A model generated the notes under the pieces. The model was given only the letters and a program-made list of their open reading frames with translations, had not been told where the DNA came from and did no database searches. From assembly GCA_900319195.1 (NCBI GenBank), contig ONNL01000002.1, positions 1 to 16,767 on the forward strand: a stretch of DNA of 16,767 bases, given 5' to 3'. Shown in pieces: positions 1 to 7,288 of the stretch. Positions within the stretch are counted from its first letter, which is position 1. Each line of letters opens with the position of its first letter. The position numbers and the translations under genes were made by a program. This DNA comes from an uncultured Ruminococcus sp. (GTDB lineage: Bacteria; Bacillota; Clostridia; Oscillospirales; Ruminococcaceae).

Positions 1-123
1 ATCTGAGTCCTCTGTGCTTTTCACAGCACTATCCGTAAGCTTTGATAGATCCTTGCTTATCGAACACCCGCATAAACTCACAGCTAAGACCGAGCCTACC
101 AAAATACCGACAATTCTTTTCAT
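1..123 (-). CDS. Lipoprotein, N-terminal part only (runs off the left edge)
   Basis: Reading the minus strand from the ATG at 123-121 gives 41 residues before the window ends. The protein begins MKRIVGILVGSVLAVSLCGC, which is a lipoprotein signal peptide: two early basic residues, a hydrophobic stretch, then a lipobox LCGC with the acylated cysteine at residue 20. The following residues (SISKDLSKLTDSAVKS) are polar, as in the tether of a surface lipoprotein. The start is supported by GAGGT at 131-135, seven bases upstream, and by a near-consensus promoter at 157-185. The mature domain lies outside the window, so no function can be given. It is transcribed divergently from secA. Confidence 0.75.
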   Translation of the reverse strand, partial: MKRIVGILVGSVLAVSLCGCSISKDLSKLTDSAVKSTEDSD

Positions 124-156
124 TAGTATGACCTCAAATCAAATCAACTTTACTAT

Positions 157-185
157 ATTATATCACTCACAGGCGATACGGTCAA
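157..185 (-). promoter_or_regulatory. Sigma-A type promoter of the lipoprotein gene
   Basis: On the minus strand there is TTGACC (185-180), a 17-base spacer, and TATAAT (162-157) preceded by TGA, giving an extended -10. Transcription should begin near 150, about 27 bases before the ATG at 123. Confidence 0.75.
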
Positions 186-198
186 CAGAAATATCAGT

Positions 199-234
199 TA
201 CAGATCAATTTCTTTTCACAGAAATTGATCTGTA
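199..234. repeat. Perfect 14-bp inverted repeat between two divergent promoters
   Basis: Positions 199-212 pair perfectly with 221-234 around the eight-base loop TTTTCACA. Neither side is followed by a T-run, so it does not look like an intrinsic terminator, and no gene ends here. It sits 13 bases upstream of the -35 box of the lipoprotein promoter and about 140 bases upstream of the secA promoter. From the lipoprotein promoter it would not be transcribed. A protein-binding site acting on the lipoprotein gene is the simplest guess. Confidence 0.7.
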
Positions 235-374
235 GAAGGACAAAAATCAGCATTCGCCTATGTTTCGGCATAAATTCAGATTTTAATATTTGAGATAAAA
301 ATGGGACAAAATTGACAAAAAGGCTTTTTTCTCTTCTAAGACAAAAGTTATGCGAAATGCTCTCCAAAAAGGTA

Positions 375-403
375 TTGACAAATATTATAATATGAGGTAA
401 AAT
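375..403 (+). promoter_or_regulatory. Sigma-A type promoter of secA
   Basis: TTGACA at 375-380, a 17-base spacer, and TAAAAT at 398-403. The leader to the secA ATG would be about 60 bases. A second TTGACA at 312-317 has no good -10 partner. Apart from this promoter and the inverted repeat at 199-234, the 124-469 stretch is A/T-rich and I see no gene in it. Confidence 0.75.
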
Positions 404-469
404 ATAATATGTGTATTTATATTTTGAATACTCGGCTTTCTAAACTACTATATAAAGGCGGTATACTAA

Positions 470-3226
470 ATGGGTTTATTTAAAGGAATTTTCGGTGCTA
501 ATGCTTACAGCAACAGAGAGCTGAAACGCATTGAGCCTATAAAGAATAAAGTCCTCGCTCTCGATGAGGAGTTCCAGAAGCTCTCGGACGCTGAGCTCAA
601 GGCTAAAACTCCCGAATTCAAGGACAGGCTCGAAAAGGGAGAGACTCTCGACGATGTTCTCCCCGAGGCTCTTGCAGCTGTAAGAGAAGCGGCTTGGCGT
701 GTCCTCGAAAAGAAGCCCTTCCCCGTTCAGATAATCGGTGCTATCGTTCTTCATCAGGGACGTATCGCTGAGATGAAAACAGGTGAAGGTAAAACTCTCG
801 TTGCGTGCGTTGCTTCATACCTCAATGCCCTCGACGGCAAAGGTGTTCACGTTGTCACAGTTAACGACTACCTCGCTAAGACTCAGTCCGAGGAAATGGG
901 AAAGGTTCTCCGCTGGCTCGGACTTACCGTCGGATGTATCCTCCACGGTCTCAACAACGACCAGAGACGTGCCGCTTACAACTGCGATGTGACCTATGCT
1001 ACAAACAACGAGCTCGGCTTCGATTACCTCCGTGACAACATGGTAACTCACAAGGAGGAGCGCGTTCAGCGCGACCCTAACTTCGCTATCGTCGATGAGG
1101 TCGATTCTATCCTAATTGATGAGGCTCGTACTCCTCTTATCATTTCCGGACGCGGCGACAAGTCCACAGACCTCTATGTTATCGCAGACCGCTTCGCTAA
1201 GACACTCGTTCCCACCACCGTCGTTGAAATGGACGACAAGGAGGATCAGGACGCCCTCAACGATACGGCTGACTACATCATTGACGAAAAGGCTAAGACA
1301 GCTACCATCACTCAGCGCGGTGTAAAGAAGGCTGAACAGGCATTCAACGTCGATAACCTCATGGATCCCGAAAATATGACTCTCCTTCACCACATCAATC
1401 AGGCTCTCAAGGCTAACGGTGTTATGAAGAACGATATAGACTACGTTGTAAAGGACGGCGAAATAATCATTGTTGATGAGTTCACAGGCCGTCTCATGCT
1501 CGGTCGTCGATTCAACGACGGTCTCCACCAGGCTATCGAGGCTAAGGAGGGCGTTAAGATAAAGAGCGAGTCTAAGACTCTTGCGACTATCACCTTCCAG
1601 AACTTCTTTCGTCTCTACAATAAACTCTCGGGTATGACAGGTACAGCTATGACCGAGGAGGACGAATTCAAGGAGATATACAAGCTCGACGTTATCTCGA
1701 TACCTACCAACAAGCCCGTTATCCGTATCGACCACAACGACCTTGTATACAGCACAGAAAAGGGCAAGTATGCGGCTATTATCAACAAGATAATCGAGTG
1801 CCACGAAAAAGGACAGCCTATCCTCGTCGGTACAGTATCTATCGAGAAATCCGAGCTTCTCTCGGCAATGCTCAAGAGAAAGGGCATCAAGCACAATGTC
1901 CTCAATGCTAAACAGCACGCTAAGGAAGCTGAGATAGTTGCACAGGCTGGTAAATACGGTGCAGTTACCATCGCTACCAACATGGCAGGACGTGGTACCG
2001 ATATCATGCTCGGCGGTAATGCTGAATTTCTGGCAAAGGCTGAGATGAGAAAGCGCGAGATCCCCGAGGATGTCATCACTGAGGCAATAGGCTTCGCAGA
2101 TACCGATGATCAGGAGATACTCGAAGCAAGAAAGCTCTACCGTGAGCTCTATGACAGGTTCAATGCAGAGGTCAAGGAAAAGGCTGTTGCTGTTAAGGAC
2201 GCCGGCGGACTTTACATACTCGGTACAGAGAGACACGAGTCACGCCGTATTGATAATCAGCTCCGCGGACGTTCGGGTCGTCAGGGCGATCAGGGCGAAA
2301 GCTGCTTCTTCCTCTCCGTAGAGGACGACCTCATGCGTATCTTCGCAGGCGATAAGCTCGAATCGGTCATGAGGACACTTAATGTCGAGGAGGATATGCC
2401 TATCGAGAGCAAGCTCCTCACAAGGATAATCGAGTCTTCGCAAAAGAAGGTCGAGGGACAGAACTTCAGCATAAGAAAGAACGTCCTCAACTACGACGAC
2501 GTTATGAATACTCAGCGTGAGATAATCTACAAGCAGCGTTCACAGGTCCTCAACGGCGAGGATCTCCACGAGAGCATCTTCAAGATGATGGAGGAGCTTA
2601 TCAACTCTACTGTTGACCGCTATCTCGTTGACGAGGACAACAAGGAAGACTGGAATCTTGCCGGTCTCCGCGAATACTTCAACGGCTGGCTCATCAACGA
2701 GGAGGAGGATCTCAACTTCACCGAAGAAGAACTCAATGATGTCTCCAAGGAGGATATCGCTAATGCCCTCAACGAAAAGGCAGGCGAGATCTATCAGGCT
2801 AAGGAAGAAGAGTACGGCTCCGACGTTATGCGCGAGCTTGAGCGCGTAATTCTCCTGAAGGTCGTTGATACAAAGTGGATGGCTCACATCGACGATATGG
2901 AGGAGCTCAAGAGAGGTATCGGTCTCCGCTCATACGGTCAGAAGAACCCTGTTGTTGAATACCGTTATGAAGGCTTCGAAATGTTCGACGCTATGGTAGA
3001 GTCTATCCGCGAGGATACTATCCGTATGCTGCTCACAGTTAAGCTTCGCAAGAAGGAAGCTCCCGAGCGTGAACAGGTAGCAAAGCCCGACGCTCCTAAC
3101 GCCGGCGCTGGCGACGGAAGCTTCTCTGAGACCGTTACCGCAAAAAAGATAGGCGACAACGATCCCTGTCCCTGCGGAAGCGGCAAGAAGTACAAGAAGT
3201 GCTGCAAGTACAAGGACAAGAAGTAA
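470..3226 (+). CDS. secA: Preprotein translocase ATPase SecA
   Basis: SecA is the ATPase motor that pushes unfolded preproteins through the SecYEG channel at the cytoplasmic membrane. The 918-residue product has all family marks: Walker A GEGKT at 105-109; the DEAD-like box in VDEVDSILIDEARTPLI (about 208-224); the preprotein cross-linking region between them and the second nucleotide-binding fold; TNMAGRGTDIMLGG near 503-516; and GTERHESRRIDNQLRGRSGR near 585-606. The C-terminus carries the zinc-binding tail with C900, C902, C911 and C912, which in other bacteria contacts SecB or ribosomes. The ATG at 470 follows AAAGGCGG (454-461) by eight bases. The gene is rich in CTC and GAC codons, as in a highly expressed gene. 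A hairpin terminator follows directly. Identification is certain. Confidence 0.99.
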   Translation: MGLFKGIFGANAYSNRELKRIEPIKNKVLALDEEFQKLSDAELKAKTPEFKDRLEKGETLDDVLPEALAAVREAAWRVLEKKPFPVQIIGAIVLHQGRIAEMKTGEGKTLVACVASYLNALDGKGVHVVTVNDYLAKTQSEEMGKVLRWLGLTVGCILHGLNNDQRRAAYNCDVTYATNNELGFDYLRDNMVTHKEERVQRDPNFAIVDEVDSILIDEARTPLIISGRGDKSTDLYVIADRFAKTLVPTTVVEMDDKEDQDALNDTADYIIDEKAKTATITQRGVKKAEQAFNVDNLMDPENMTLLHHINQALKANGVMKNDIDYVVKDGEIIIVDEFTGRLMLGRRFNDGLHQAIEAKEGVKIKSESKTLATITFQNFFRLYNKLSGMTGTAMTEEDEFKEIYKLDVISIPTNKPVIRIDHNDLVYSTEKGKYAAIINKIIECHEKGQPILVGTVSIEKSELLSAMLKRKGIKHNVLNAKQHAKEAEIVAQAGKYGAVTIATNMAGRGTDIMLGGNAEFLAKAEMRKREIPEDVITEAIGFADTDDQEILEARKLYRELYDRFNAEVKEKAVAVKDAGGLYILGTERHESRRIDNQLRGRSGRQGDQGESCFFLSVEDDLMRIFAGDKLESVMRTLNVEEDMPIESKLLTRIIESSQKKVEGQNFSIRKNVLNYDDVMNTQREIIYKQRSQVLNGEDLHESIFKMMEELINSTVDRYLVDEDNKEDWNLAGLREYFNGWLINEEEDLNFTEEELNDVSKEDIANALNEKAGEIYQAKEEEYGSDVMRELERVILLKVVDTKWMAHIDDMEELKRGIGLRSYGQKNPVVEYRYEGFEMFDAMVESIREDTIRMLLTVKLRKKEAPEREQVAKPDAPNAGAGDGSFSETVTAKKIGDNDPCPCGSGKKYKKCCKYKDKK

Positions 3227-3236
3227 ATAAAAAATG

Positions 3237-3267
3237 CAGGGCGGACAAATCTCCGCCCTGTTGGTTT
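3237..3267 (+). terminator. Intrinsic terminator after secA
   Basis: A 9-bp GC-rich stem (3237-3245 with 3252-3260) encloses a six-base loop and is followed by TTGGTTT. The T-run is interrupted, so readthrough into the next gene, which begins 20 bases later and has no promoter of its own that I can see, is likely. Confidence 0.75.
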
Positions 3268-3286
3268 AATCGGAGGCATTGAAGCT

Positions 3287-4054
3287 ATGAGCGTATACAG
3301 CGCTTTCGCCCGTTATTATGACGAGCTCACGGCGAATATAGACTACAAAAAACGCGCGGAGTATTTCCACACGATAATCAGTAAATTCAAGACCACAAAA
3401 GAGAATATCCTGCTCGACCTCGCCTGCGGAACGGGCAGTCTCTCCGAGCAGTTTTCAAGGCTCGGGTACGACGTTGTCGGTATCGATAATTCCGACGAAA
3501 TGCTCAGCAGCGCTATCAACAAGAAGTTTGAGAGCGGTCTGCCGATACAGTATCTCTGTCAGGATATGCGGAAAATAGATATGTTCGGGACGATTGATGT
3601 CACCGTCTGCGCTCTCGACAGCATCAACCACCTCGCTCACCTTTCGGACGTTGCTGAGACATTTGCAGGTGTTTCGTTTTTCTCCGAGCAGGGCGGTCTG
3701 TTCATCTTCGACGTGAATACTCCCTATAAGCACCGCAGTGTCCTCGCAAATAACACCTTCACTTACGAGACGGACAACGTCTACTGCGTCTGGGAGAACA
3801 CTCTCGACGCGAAAACTGACGAGGTCGGAATGAATCTTCAATTCTTCGAGCGCCGCTCGGACGGTCTGTATTCCCGAAGCAGCGAGCATTTCTCCGAGAA
3901 GGCATACAGCGAGGAGGACATCGAGAGACTGCTCTCCGAAAACGGCTTTGAGCTCCTTGCAAAGTACGGCGACGATACGTTCCTCCCTCCCACAGAAACA
4001 TCTCAGCGAATCGTCTACGCCGCAAGAGTAGTACGCAGCGGACAGAAGCTTTAA
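3287..4054 (+). CDS. Class I SAM-dependent methyltransferase
   Basis: The 255-residue protein has the Rossmann-type methyltransferase fold signature: motif I LDLACGTG at 43-50, the acidic residue ending strand 2 (VVGIDNSDEM, D67), QDMRKID at 92-98, and a motif II/post-II segment ALDSINHL at 109-116. It belongs to the broad group of small-molecule or unknown-substrate methyltransferases that includes B. subtilis YqeM; the substrate cannot be read from the sequence. The start at 3287 is set by CGGAGG (3271-3276), ten bases upstream. It lies 60 bases after secA on the same strand and probably depends on readthrough of the terminator in between. No membrane segment or signal peptide is present. 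Confidence 0.85.
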   Translation: MSVYSAFARYYDELTANIDYKKRAEYFHTIISKFKTTKENILLDLACGTGSLSEQFSRLGYDVVGIDNSDEMLSSAINKKFESGLPIQYLCQDMRKIDMFGTIDVTVCALDSINHLAHLSDVAETFAGVSFFSEQGGLFIFDVNTPYKHRSVLANNTFTYETDNVYCVWENTLDAKTDEVGMNLQFFERRSDGLYSRSSEHFSEKAYSEEDIERLLSENGFELLAKYGDDTFLPPTETSQRIVYAARVVRSGQKL

Positions 4055-4303
4055 TGTGAGGCTTATCGGGGGAAAACCTTTTGAGACAAAGGGTTCTCCT
4101 CTGTACCCCTTTCCTGAAACTTTAGTTTGAAATTTTGTCCCCATACAGCATCACCTTAGTTACAAAAAAGAGTTAGTCTTTACTGGTGCTGTATGGGGAC
4201 AAAATTTTAAGCAAAGCCTTCAACAAAGAAATCTGAGAAAGGCTCCTTGCTCAGAGAGTCAGCCACAAAAAATACACACAAAAGATTATATACAGACACG
4301 CTG
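4055..4303. other. Gene-free stretch with repeat-like sequence
   Basis: No open frame here looks coding. It holds an imperfect hairpin at about 4069-4100 (GGGGAAAACCTTT against AAAGGGTTCTCCT), a pyrimidine-rich tract after it, the long inverted repeat at 4130-4207, and a short imperfect palindrome at 4233-4252 (CTGAG ... CTCAG). From memory, sequences of the form GGGGAAAACCTTTT ... AAAGGGTTCTCC ... CCCTTTCC recur between genes in related Clostridia; I cannot confirm that here. Confidence 0.55.
4130..4207. repeat. Long inverted repeat with perfect 21-bp stem
   Basis: Positions 4130-4150 (AAATTTTGTCCCCATACAGCA) are perfectly complementary to 4187-4207, with a 36-base central part. CACC (4152-4155) and GGTG (4185-4188) offer an alternative register at the inner end, so the pairing can slide. 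The plus-strand right arm ends in AAAATTTTAA. It could act as a two-way terminator between the plus-strand methyltransferase gene and the minus-strand sigma operon, or be a small non-coding mobile repeat. No transposase ends or target duplication were recognised. Confidence 0.8.
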
Positions 4304-4346
4304 ATAATCAAAATCGGGGAAGGCTCAACTCAGAGGCTTCCCCGAT
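4304..4346 (-). terminator. Intrinsic terminator of the sigma/anti-sigma operon
   Basis: A 10-bp stem (4313-4322 with 4337-4346) continues after one mismatch for three more pairs around a six-base loop. On the minus strand it begins six bases after the stop of the 4352-5986 gene and is followed by the T-rich sequence TTTGATTAT. Confidence 0.8.
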
Positions 4347-4351
4347 AAATA

Positions 4352-5986
4352 TTAATTGCTGCTTACTACAATTTCCTGTGCGAATATGTCGTTGAGAACA
4401 CTGATAAGCTCATCTGAATGGAATTCCACATGATCTGAATAGTCAGCCATATATACATTACCGTTATTATAGCAGTTAATCATCGCTGTTTTACCACTGC
4501 CTGCCTTGCCGAAATATATAGTGTACTGCGGATCCTCACTCATGTCATACTTTGTAAGGTCATACTCCCCGTCGTAATTCAGAACATAGTCCTTTACAGC
4601 ATCGGAGATCTGCTTCTGCATTTCGGATGTTATCGGCTCGGCTGCATTAAAGTCCGCAGTAGCAACGAATGACGCACCATAGATGCTCTCGAGGTAATCA
4701 GTGTACGCTTCATCTTTTGCAACATAGACCTTGTCCCCCGCTATAACAATATTTTTTATCTCTATATCATCCGTCGGCTTTATTACATCGTTCTCCTTCG
4801 GCTGTACTGTCGGCTCAGAATTTACAGAAGCAGTGTCTGATACGGGTTCAGTGGCAGCAACTTTATCAGCTAATATCGGGGCATATATTGCACTATTCAG
4901 CCTGCTCATAAGCTCGTCGTAACGAATTTCATAGCATATTGCTTCGACTGTTGCGGTGTTATACAGCATAAGCATTCCGTCACCGTAAATATGAATCTGG
5001 TCGTAAGAGTCCTGCGAATCATTTCTAAAGCTGAAATGCTCGACATCTATCGGACACATACCGCCAAGTGACACTCTGTCGCAGAATTCCTGATAATGAG
5101 GCCTTTCATTTGATACATCATCTGTACTGTCAGCAGACACCATATAGTTAAATTCCTGAGCTAAAAGTCCCTGCTGTGCAAAAGCTTCCTTTACCGCTGA
5201 GATCTGTTCGTTCGAGAGCGTAACGGAATCAAATTTTACGGTGTCGGCTGCAAAGAAATCGCTGAACCACACGGGGAGACTGTCTCTGTCCACAGCTCTC
5301 TTTATAATTCCCATAAGCTCGGTAAAATCAGCGCTGTCGGCGAATATATAATGAGCCTCATTTACAGCCTTGTCCGAATCAGCAGTTTCGTACCTATAAT
5401 ACTGCATAATTATGGTATCGCTCGAACCGTCGGAGACGAATTTCAGAACCTCACTGCCGACAGCGCTCTCACGTCTGAATGTCAGCAGGGTTTCTGTGAA
5501 GGCTTCTACATTGTATGACCTGCCGTTCCAGTCAGTACCGATAGGCTCAAGCTTCGCGGTTTTACAGATGTAAGAGGACACCTCAGTTCTTGAAGCTCCA
5601 CCAAGAGTAAAGCCGTCTATGCCGTCGGCGGAAAGCGTACATAGGAACTCACCCGAGAGCATATCCGCAAACGGATAATCCTCTGCATTCTGAGCTATCT
5701 GCTCGGTGTCGGACACTGCCGGAGGCTGTGCGGAAATGCCATGCTTCAGATTATATACGGCAAGTCCGCCGCCGCTGAATACCAGTGCAGCTATCGCTGC
5801 CGCCGCAAGTCCCTTTTTCCACGGCTGAGGTCTGTAACGCTCGACCGTATCGACCTTATCTGTAAACTCGCCTGTTGTCTGCGGCGCATTCTTCATCTTC
5901 GCCTCACAATTTGCGATAACGCGCTCCCTCATATCATCGGGCATTTTTATCTTATCTACCGAGTGTTTTATTTTCCACATATTCAT
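4352..5986 (-). CDS. Membrane protein, probable anti-sigma factor and sensor of the adjacent ECF sigma
   Basis: This 544-residue protein has a 57-residue N-terminal cytoplasmic part, one membrane segment at about 58-79 (GLAAAAIAALVFSGGGLAVY), and about 460 residues outside the cell. The outer part splits at a Ser/Thr/Pro/Glu-rich linker (about 374-408) into a larger module (about 85-370) and a smaller C-terminal one (about 410-544). The short inner part with the PDDMRERVIANCEAK helix suits an anti-sigma domain. It lacks the HxxxCxxC zinc motif of ZAS-type anti-sigma factors. The start overlaps the sigma gene by 35 bases and has AAAGGAG ten bases upstream (6003-5997). Sigma partner and topology point to an anti-sigma sensor; I recognise neither outer module, so the signal is unknown. 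Six cysteines lie outside the membrane (116, 141, 302, 311, 351, 505). Confidence 0.7.
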   Translation of the reverse strand: MNMWKIKHSVDKIKMPDDMRERVIANCEAKMKNAPQTTGEFTDKVDTVERYRPQPWKKGLAAAAIAALVFSGGGLAVYNLKHGISAQPPAVSDTEQIAQNAEDYPFADMLSGEFLCTLSADGIDGFTLGGASRTEVSSYICKTAKLEPIGTDWNGRSYNVEAFTETLLTFRRESAVGSEVLKFVSDGSSDTIIMQYYRYETADSDKAVNEAHYIFADSADFTELMGIIKRAVDRDSLPVWFSDFFAADTVKFDSVTLSNEQISAVKEAFAQQGLLAQEFNYMVSADSTDDVSNERPHYQEFCDRVSLGGMCPIDVEHFSFRNDSQDSYDQIHIYGDGMLMLYNTATVEAICYEIRYDELMSRLNSAIYAPILADKVAATEPVSDTASVNSEPTVQPKENDVIKPTDDIEIKNIVIAGDKVYVAKDEAYTDYLESIYGASFVATADFNAAEPITSEMQKQISDAVKDYVLNYDGEYDLTKYDMSEDPQYTIYFGKAGSGKTAMINCYNNGNVYMADYSDHVEFHSDELISVLNDIFAQEIVVSSN

Positions 5987-6461
5987 AATTCACAAACTCC
6001 TTTCGGTATTTTTCTTCGAGCAGCGCTCTCCCCTTTGAAAGCCTCATCTTCACAGCCGAAGCCGTCCGCCCTATCATCTGTGCTATCTCGTCCACCTTGT
6101 ATCCCTCGATATAGTGAAGCGTGAGCACGAGTCTGAATTTCTCGGGGAGCTCGGTCAACAGCTCGATAAGTCGGGTGCTCTCCTCGTCTGCGTCTATGCT
6201 GTTCAGTGTCTCGTCATCAATGGTATGAAATTTGATACGGAATCTCAGCATATCGCGGCATTTATTCGTGGCAACTCTTATCAGCCATGCCTTTTCATGC
6301 TCGTCGCTCTCAAACTGCGGAACCTTCATAAAAAGCTTCATGAAGACCGATTGCACCGCGTCCTCAGCGTCAGCGCTGTTTTTCAGCATCACAAGACATA
6401 TCCTGTACAGCATATCGCCGTACTTTTCAACGGACTGTCGTATCCTGTCCGAATCATTCAT
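5952..6461 (-). CDS. ECF-type RNA polymerase sigma factor
   Basis: The 169-residue protein directs RNA polymerase to a small regulon. Region 2 is seen as YGDMLYRICLVMLKNSADAE followed by DAVQSVFMKLF, with EKAWLIRVATNKCRDMLR as region 2.3-2.4. Region 4 is LPEKFRLVLTLHYIEGYKVD followed by EIAQMIGRTASAVKMRLSKG, with its helix-turn-helix. There is no region 1 or 3, as usual for ECF factors. Longer starts exist (TTG at 6470, ATG at 6467), but AAAGGAG at 6477-6471 lies only 0 or 3 bases from them and 9 bases from the ATG at 6461, so 6461 is chosen. The next gene overlaps the 3' end, so the two proteins are probably made together. Such factors often drive their own operon; that is inference here. 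Confidence 0.92.
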   Translation of the reverse strand: MNDSDRIRQSVEKYGDMLYRICLVMLKNSADAEDAVQSVFMKLFMKVPQFESDEHEKAWLIRVATNKCRDMLRFRIKFHTIDDETLNSIDADEESTRLIELLTELPEKFRLVLTLHYIEGYKVDEIAQMIGRTASAVKMRLSKGRALLEEKYRKEFVNYEYVENKTLGR

Positions 6462-6470
6462 TCTCATCAA

Positions 6471-6477
6471 CTCCTTT
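6471..6477 (-). promoter_or_regulatory. Ribosome binding site that decides the sigma start
   Basis: AAAGGAG on the minus strand is nine bases before the ATG at 6461 but only three before the ATG at 6467 and directly against the TTG at 6470. The spacing selects 6461. Confidence 0.75.
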
Positions 6478-6482
6478 CACTG

Positions 6483-6512
6483 ATAATACGACGGAGAATA
6501 CCGAAAGGTCAA
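6483..6512 (-). promoter_or_regulatory. Possible promoter of the ECF sigma operon
   Basis: TTGACC (6512-6507), an 18-base spacer and TATTAT (6488-6483) resemble a sigma-A promoter, with an A/T-rich stretch upstream. The predicted transcript would start within a few bases of the ribosome binding site, leaving a very short leader. CCGTCGTA, partly overlapping the -10, could instead belong to an ECF-type promoter (CGTC-like -10), but I see no matching AAC-type -35 at the right distance. Confidence 0.45.
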
Positions 6513-6520
6513 TTTTTTTC

Positions 6521-6549
6521 AAAAAAAATACCCGACAAAAAAAGTCGGG
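6521..6549 (-). terminator. Intrinsic terminator of the rubrerythrin gene
   Basis: On the minus strand CCCGAC (6549-6544) and GTCGGG (6536-6531) form a 6-bp stem around a loop of seven T, followed by TA and a run of eight T. It begins 13 bases after the rubrerythrin stop. Confidence 0.85.
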
Positions 6550-6562
6550 CATTTTACTGTTA

Positions 6563-7210
6563 TCAATAGTTTTCAGCGTTTACCTCAAAATAGGACTGAG
6601 GGTGTGAGCATACGGGGCAGATATCGGGTGCTGATGTACCTACAACGATATGTCCGCAGTTTCTGCACTCCCAGACCTTGACCTCGCTCTTCTTGAATAC
6701 CTCCTGCATCTCAACATTCTTGAGAAGTGCACGATAACGCTCCTCATGGTGCTTTTCAATCGCAGCTACTCCGCGGAATTTCTCAGCAAGCTCCTTGAAG
6801 CCCTCTGCCTCGGCAGTCTTTGCAAAATCCTCGTACATATCAGTCCACTCGTAGTTTTCACCGTCGGCAGCTGCCTTGAGATTCTGGGCTGTATCACCGA
6901 TGCCTCCAAGCTCCTTGAACCACATTTTAGCGTGCTCCTTCTCGTTATCGGCTGTTTTGAGGAAGAGTGCCGCTATCTGCTCAAAGCCTTCCTTCTTAGC
7001 CTTTGAAGCAAAATATGTATATTTGTTTCTCGCCTGAGACTCACCTGCAAATGCTGCCTGTAGATTCTTTTCAGTCTGAGTTCCTGCATATTTGTTTTCG
7101 CTGATACGCTCGAGCTTATCGCCCTTTGCCTTGCACTTAGGACAGACAGCCTCCTCGCCGTCCTTTACCTCGAATACAAGTCCGCATACCTTACATTTGT
7201 ACTGTGCCAT
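6563..7210 (-). CDS. Rubrerythrin-family peroxidase with rubredoxin-like zones at both ends
   Basis: Rubrerythrins reduce hydrogen peroxide to water in the cytoplasm of anaerobes. The 215-residue product has three parts: an N-terminal rubredoxin-like zone with C6, C9, C23, C26; a four-helix di-iron domain with E57, E90, H93, E118, E121, E152 and H155 as likely iron ligands (motifs GESQARNKY, DNEKEH, ENYE, EKHH); and a C-terminal rubredoxin with C182, C185, C198, C201. Classical rubrerythrin has only the C-terminal rubredoxin and reverse rubrerythrin only the N-terminal one. The frame is open further upstream to 7288, but GGAAGGAG ends eight bases before the ATG at 7210 and the promoter lies inside that extension, so 7210 is the start. 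It has its own promoter and terminator. Confidence 0.93.
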   Translation of the reverse strand: MAQYKCKVCGLVFEVKDGEEAVCPKCKAKGDKLERISENKYAGTQTEKNLQAAFAGESQARNKYTYFASKAKKEGFEQIAALFLKTADNEKEHAKMWFKELGGIGDTAQNLKAAADGENYEWTDMYEDFAKTAEAEGFKELAEKFRGVAAIEKHHEERYRALLKNVEMQEVFKKSEVKVWECRNCGHIVVGTSAPDICPVCSHPQSYFEVNAENY

Positions 7211-7259
7211 GATAATAACTCCTTCCGTTAGAAAAGTGGAATAAAAATATTGTACTATA

Positions 7260-7288
7260 AGTATAACACAAAACGGCTCCGATTTCAA
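7260..7288 (-). promoter_or_regulatory. Sigma-A type promoter of the rubrerythrin gene
   Basis: TTGAAA (7288-7283), a 17-base spacer and TATACT (7265-7260). The leader to the ATG at 7210 would be about 43 bases. The -35 box lies within an inverted repeat (7279-7306). Confidence 0.75.

Noticed and set aside
14..235. Plus-strand open frame of 73 codons at the left edge
   Set aside because: It runs antisense over the lipoprotein signal peptide, across that gene's promoter and into the inverted repeat, with no binding site of its own.
1112..2236. Long minus-strand open frame of 374 codons inside secA
   Set aside because: It lies wholly antisense to secA, has an unlikely Leu/Cys/Val-rich composition and no ribosome binding site; it is a by-product of secA codon use.
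4484..4507. P-loop consensus GKAGSGKT at residues 493-500 of the putative anti-sigma protein
   Set aside because: It lies in the part predicted outside the cell, with no Walker B or other ATPase motif; most likely chance.
7240..7266. PerR-box-like sequence in the rubrerythrin leader
   Set aside because: Comparing the two halves of GTACTATAAGTATAAC gives only about half of the positions matching; not enough to claim a PerR site.
7211..7288. Longer rubrerythrin starting at 7288
   Set aside because: The extension covers the promoter, and the strong binding site before 7210 gives the usual MAQYKCKVCG start.
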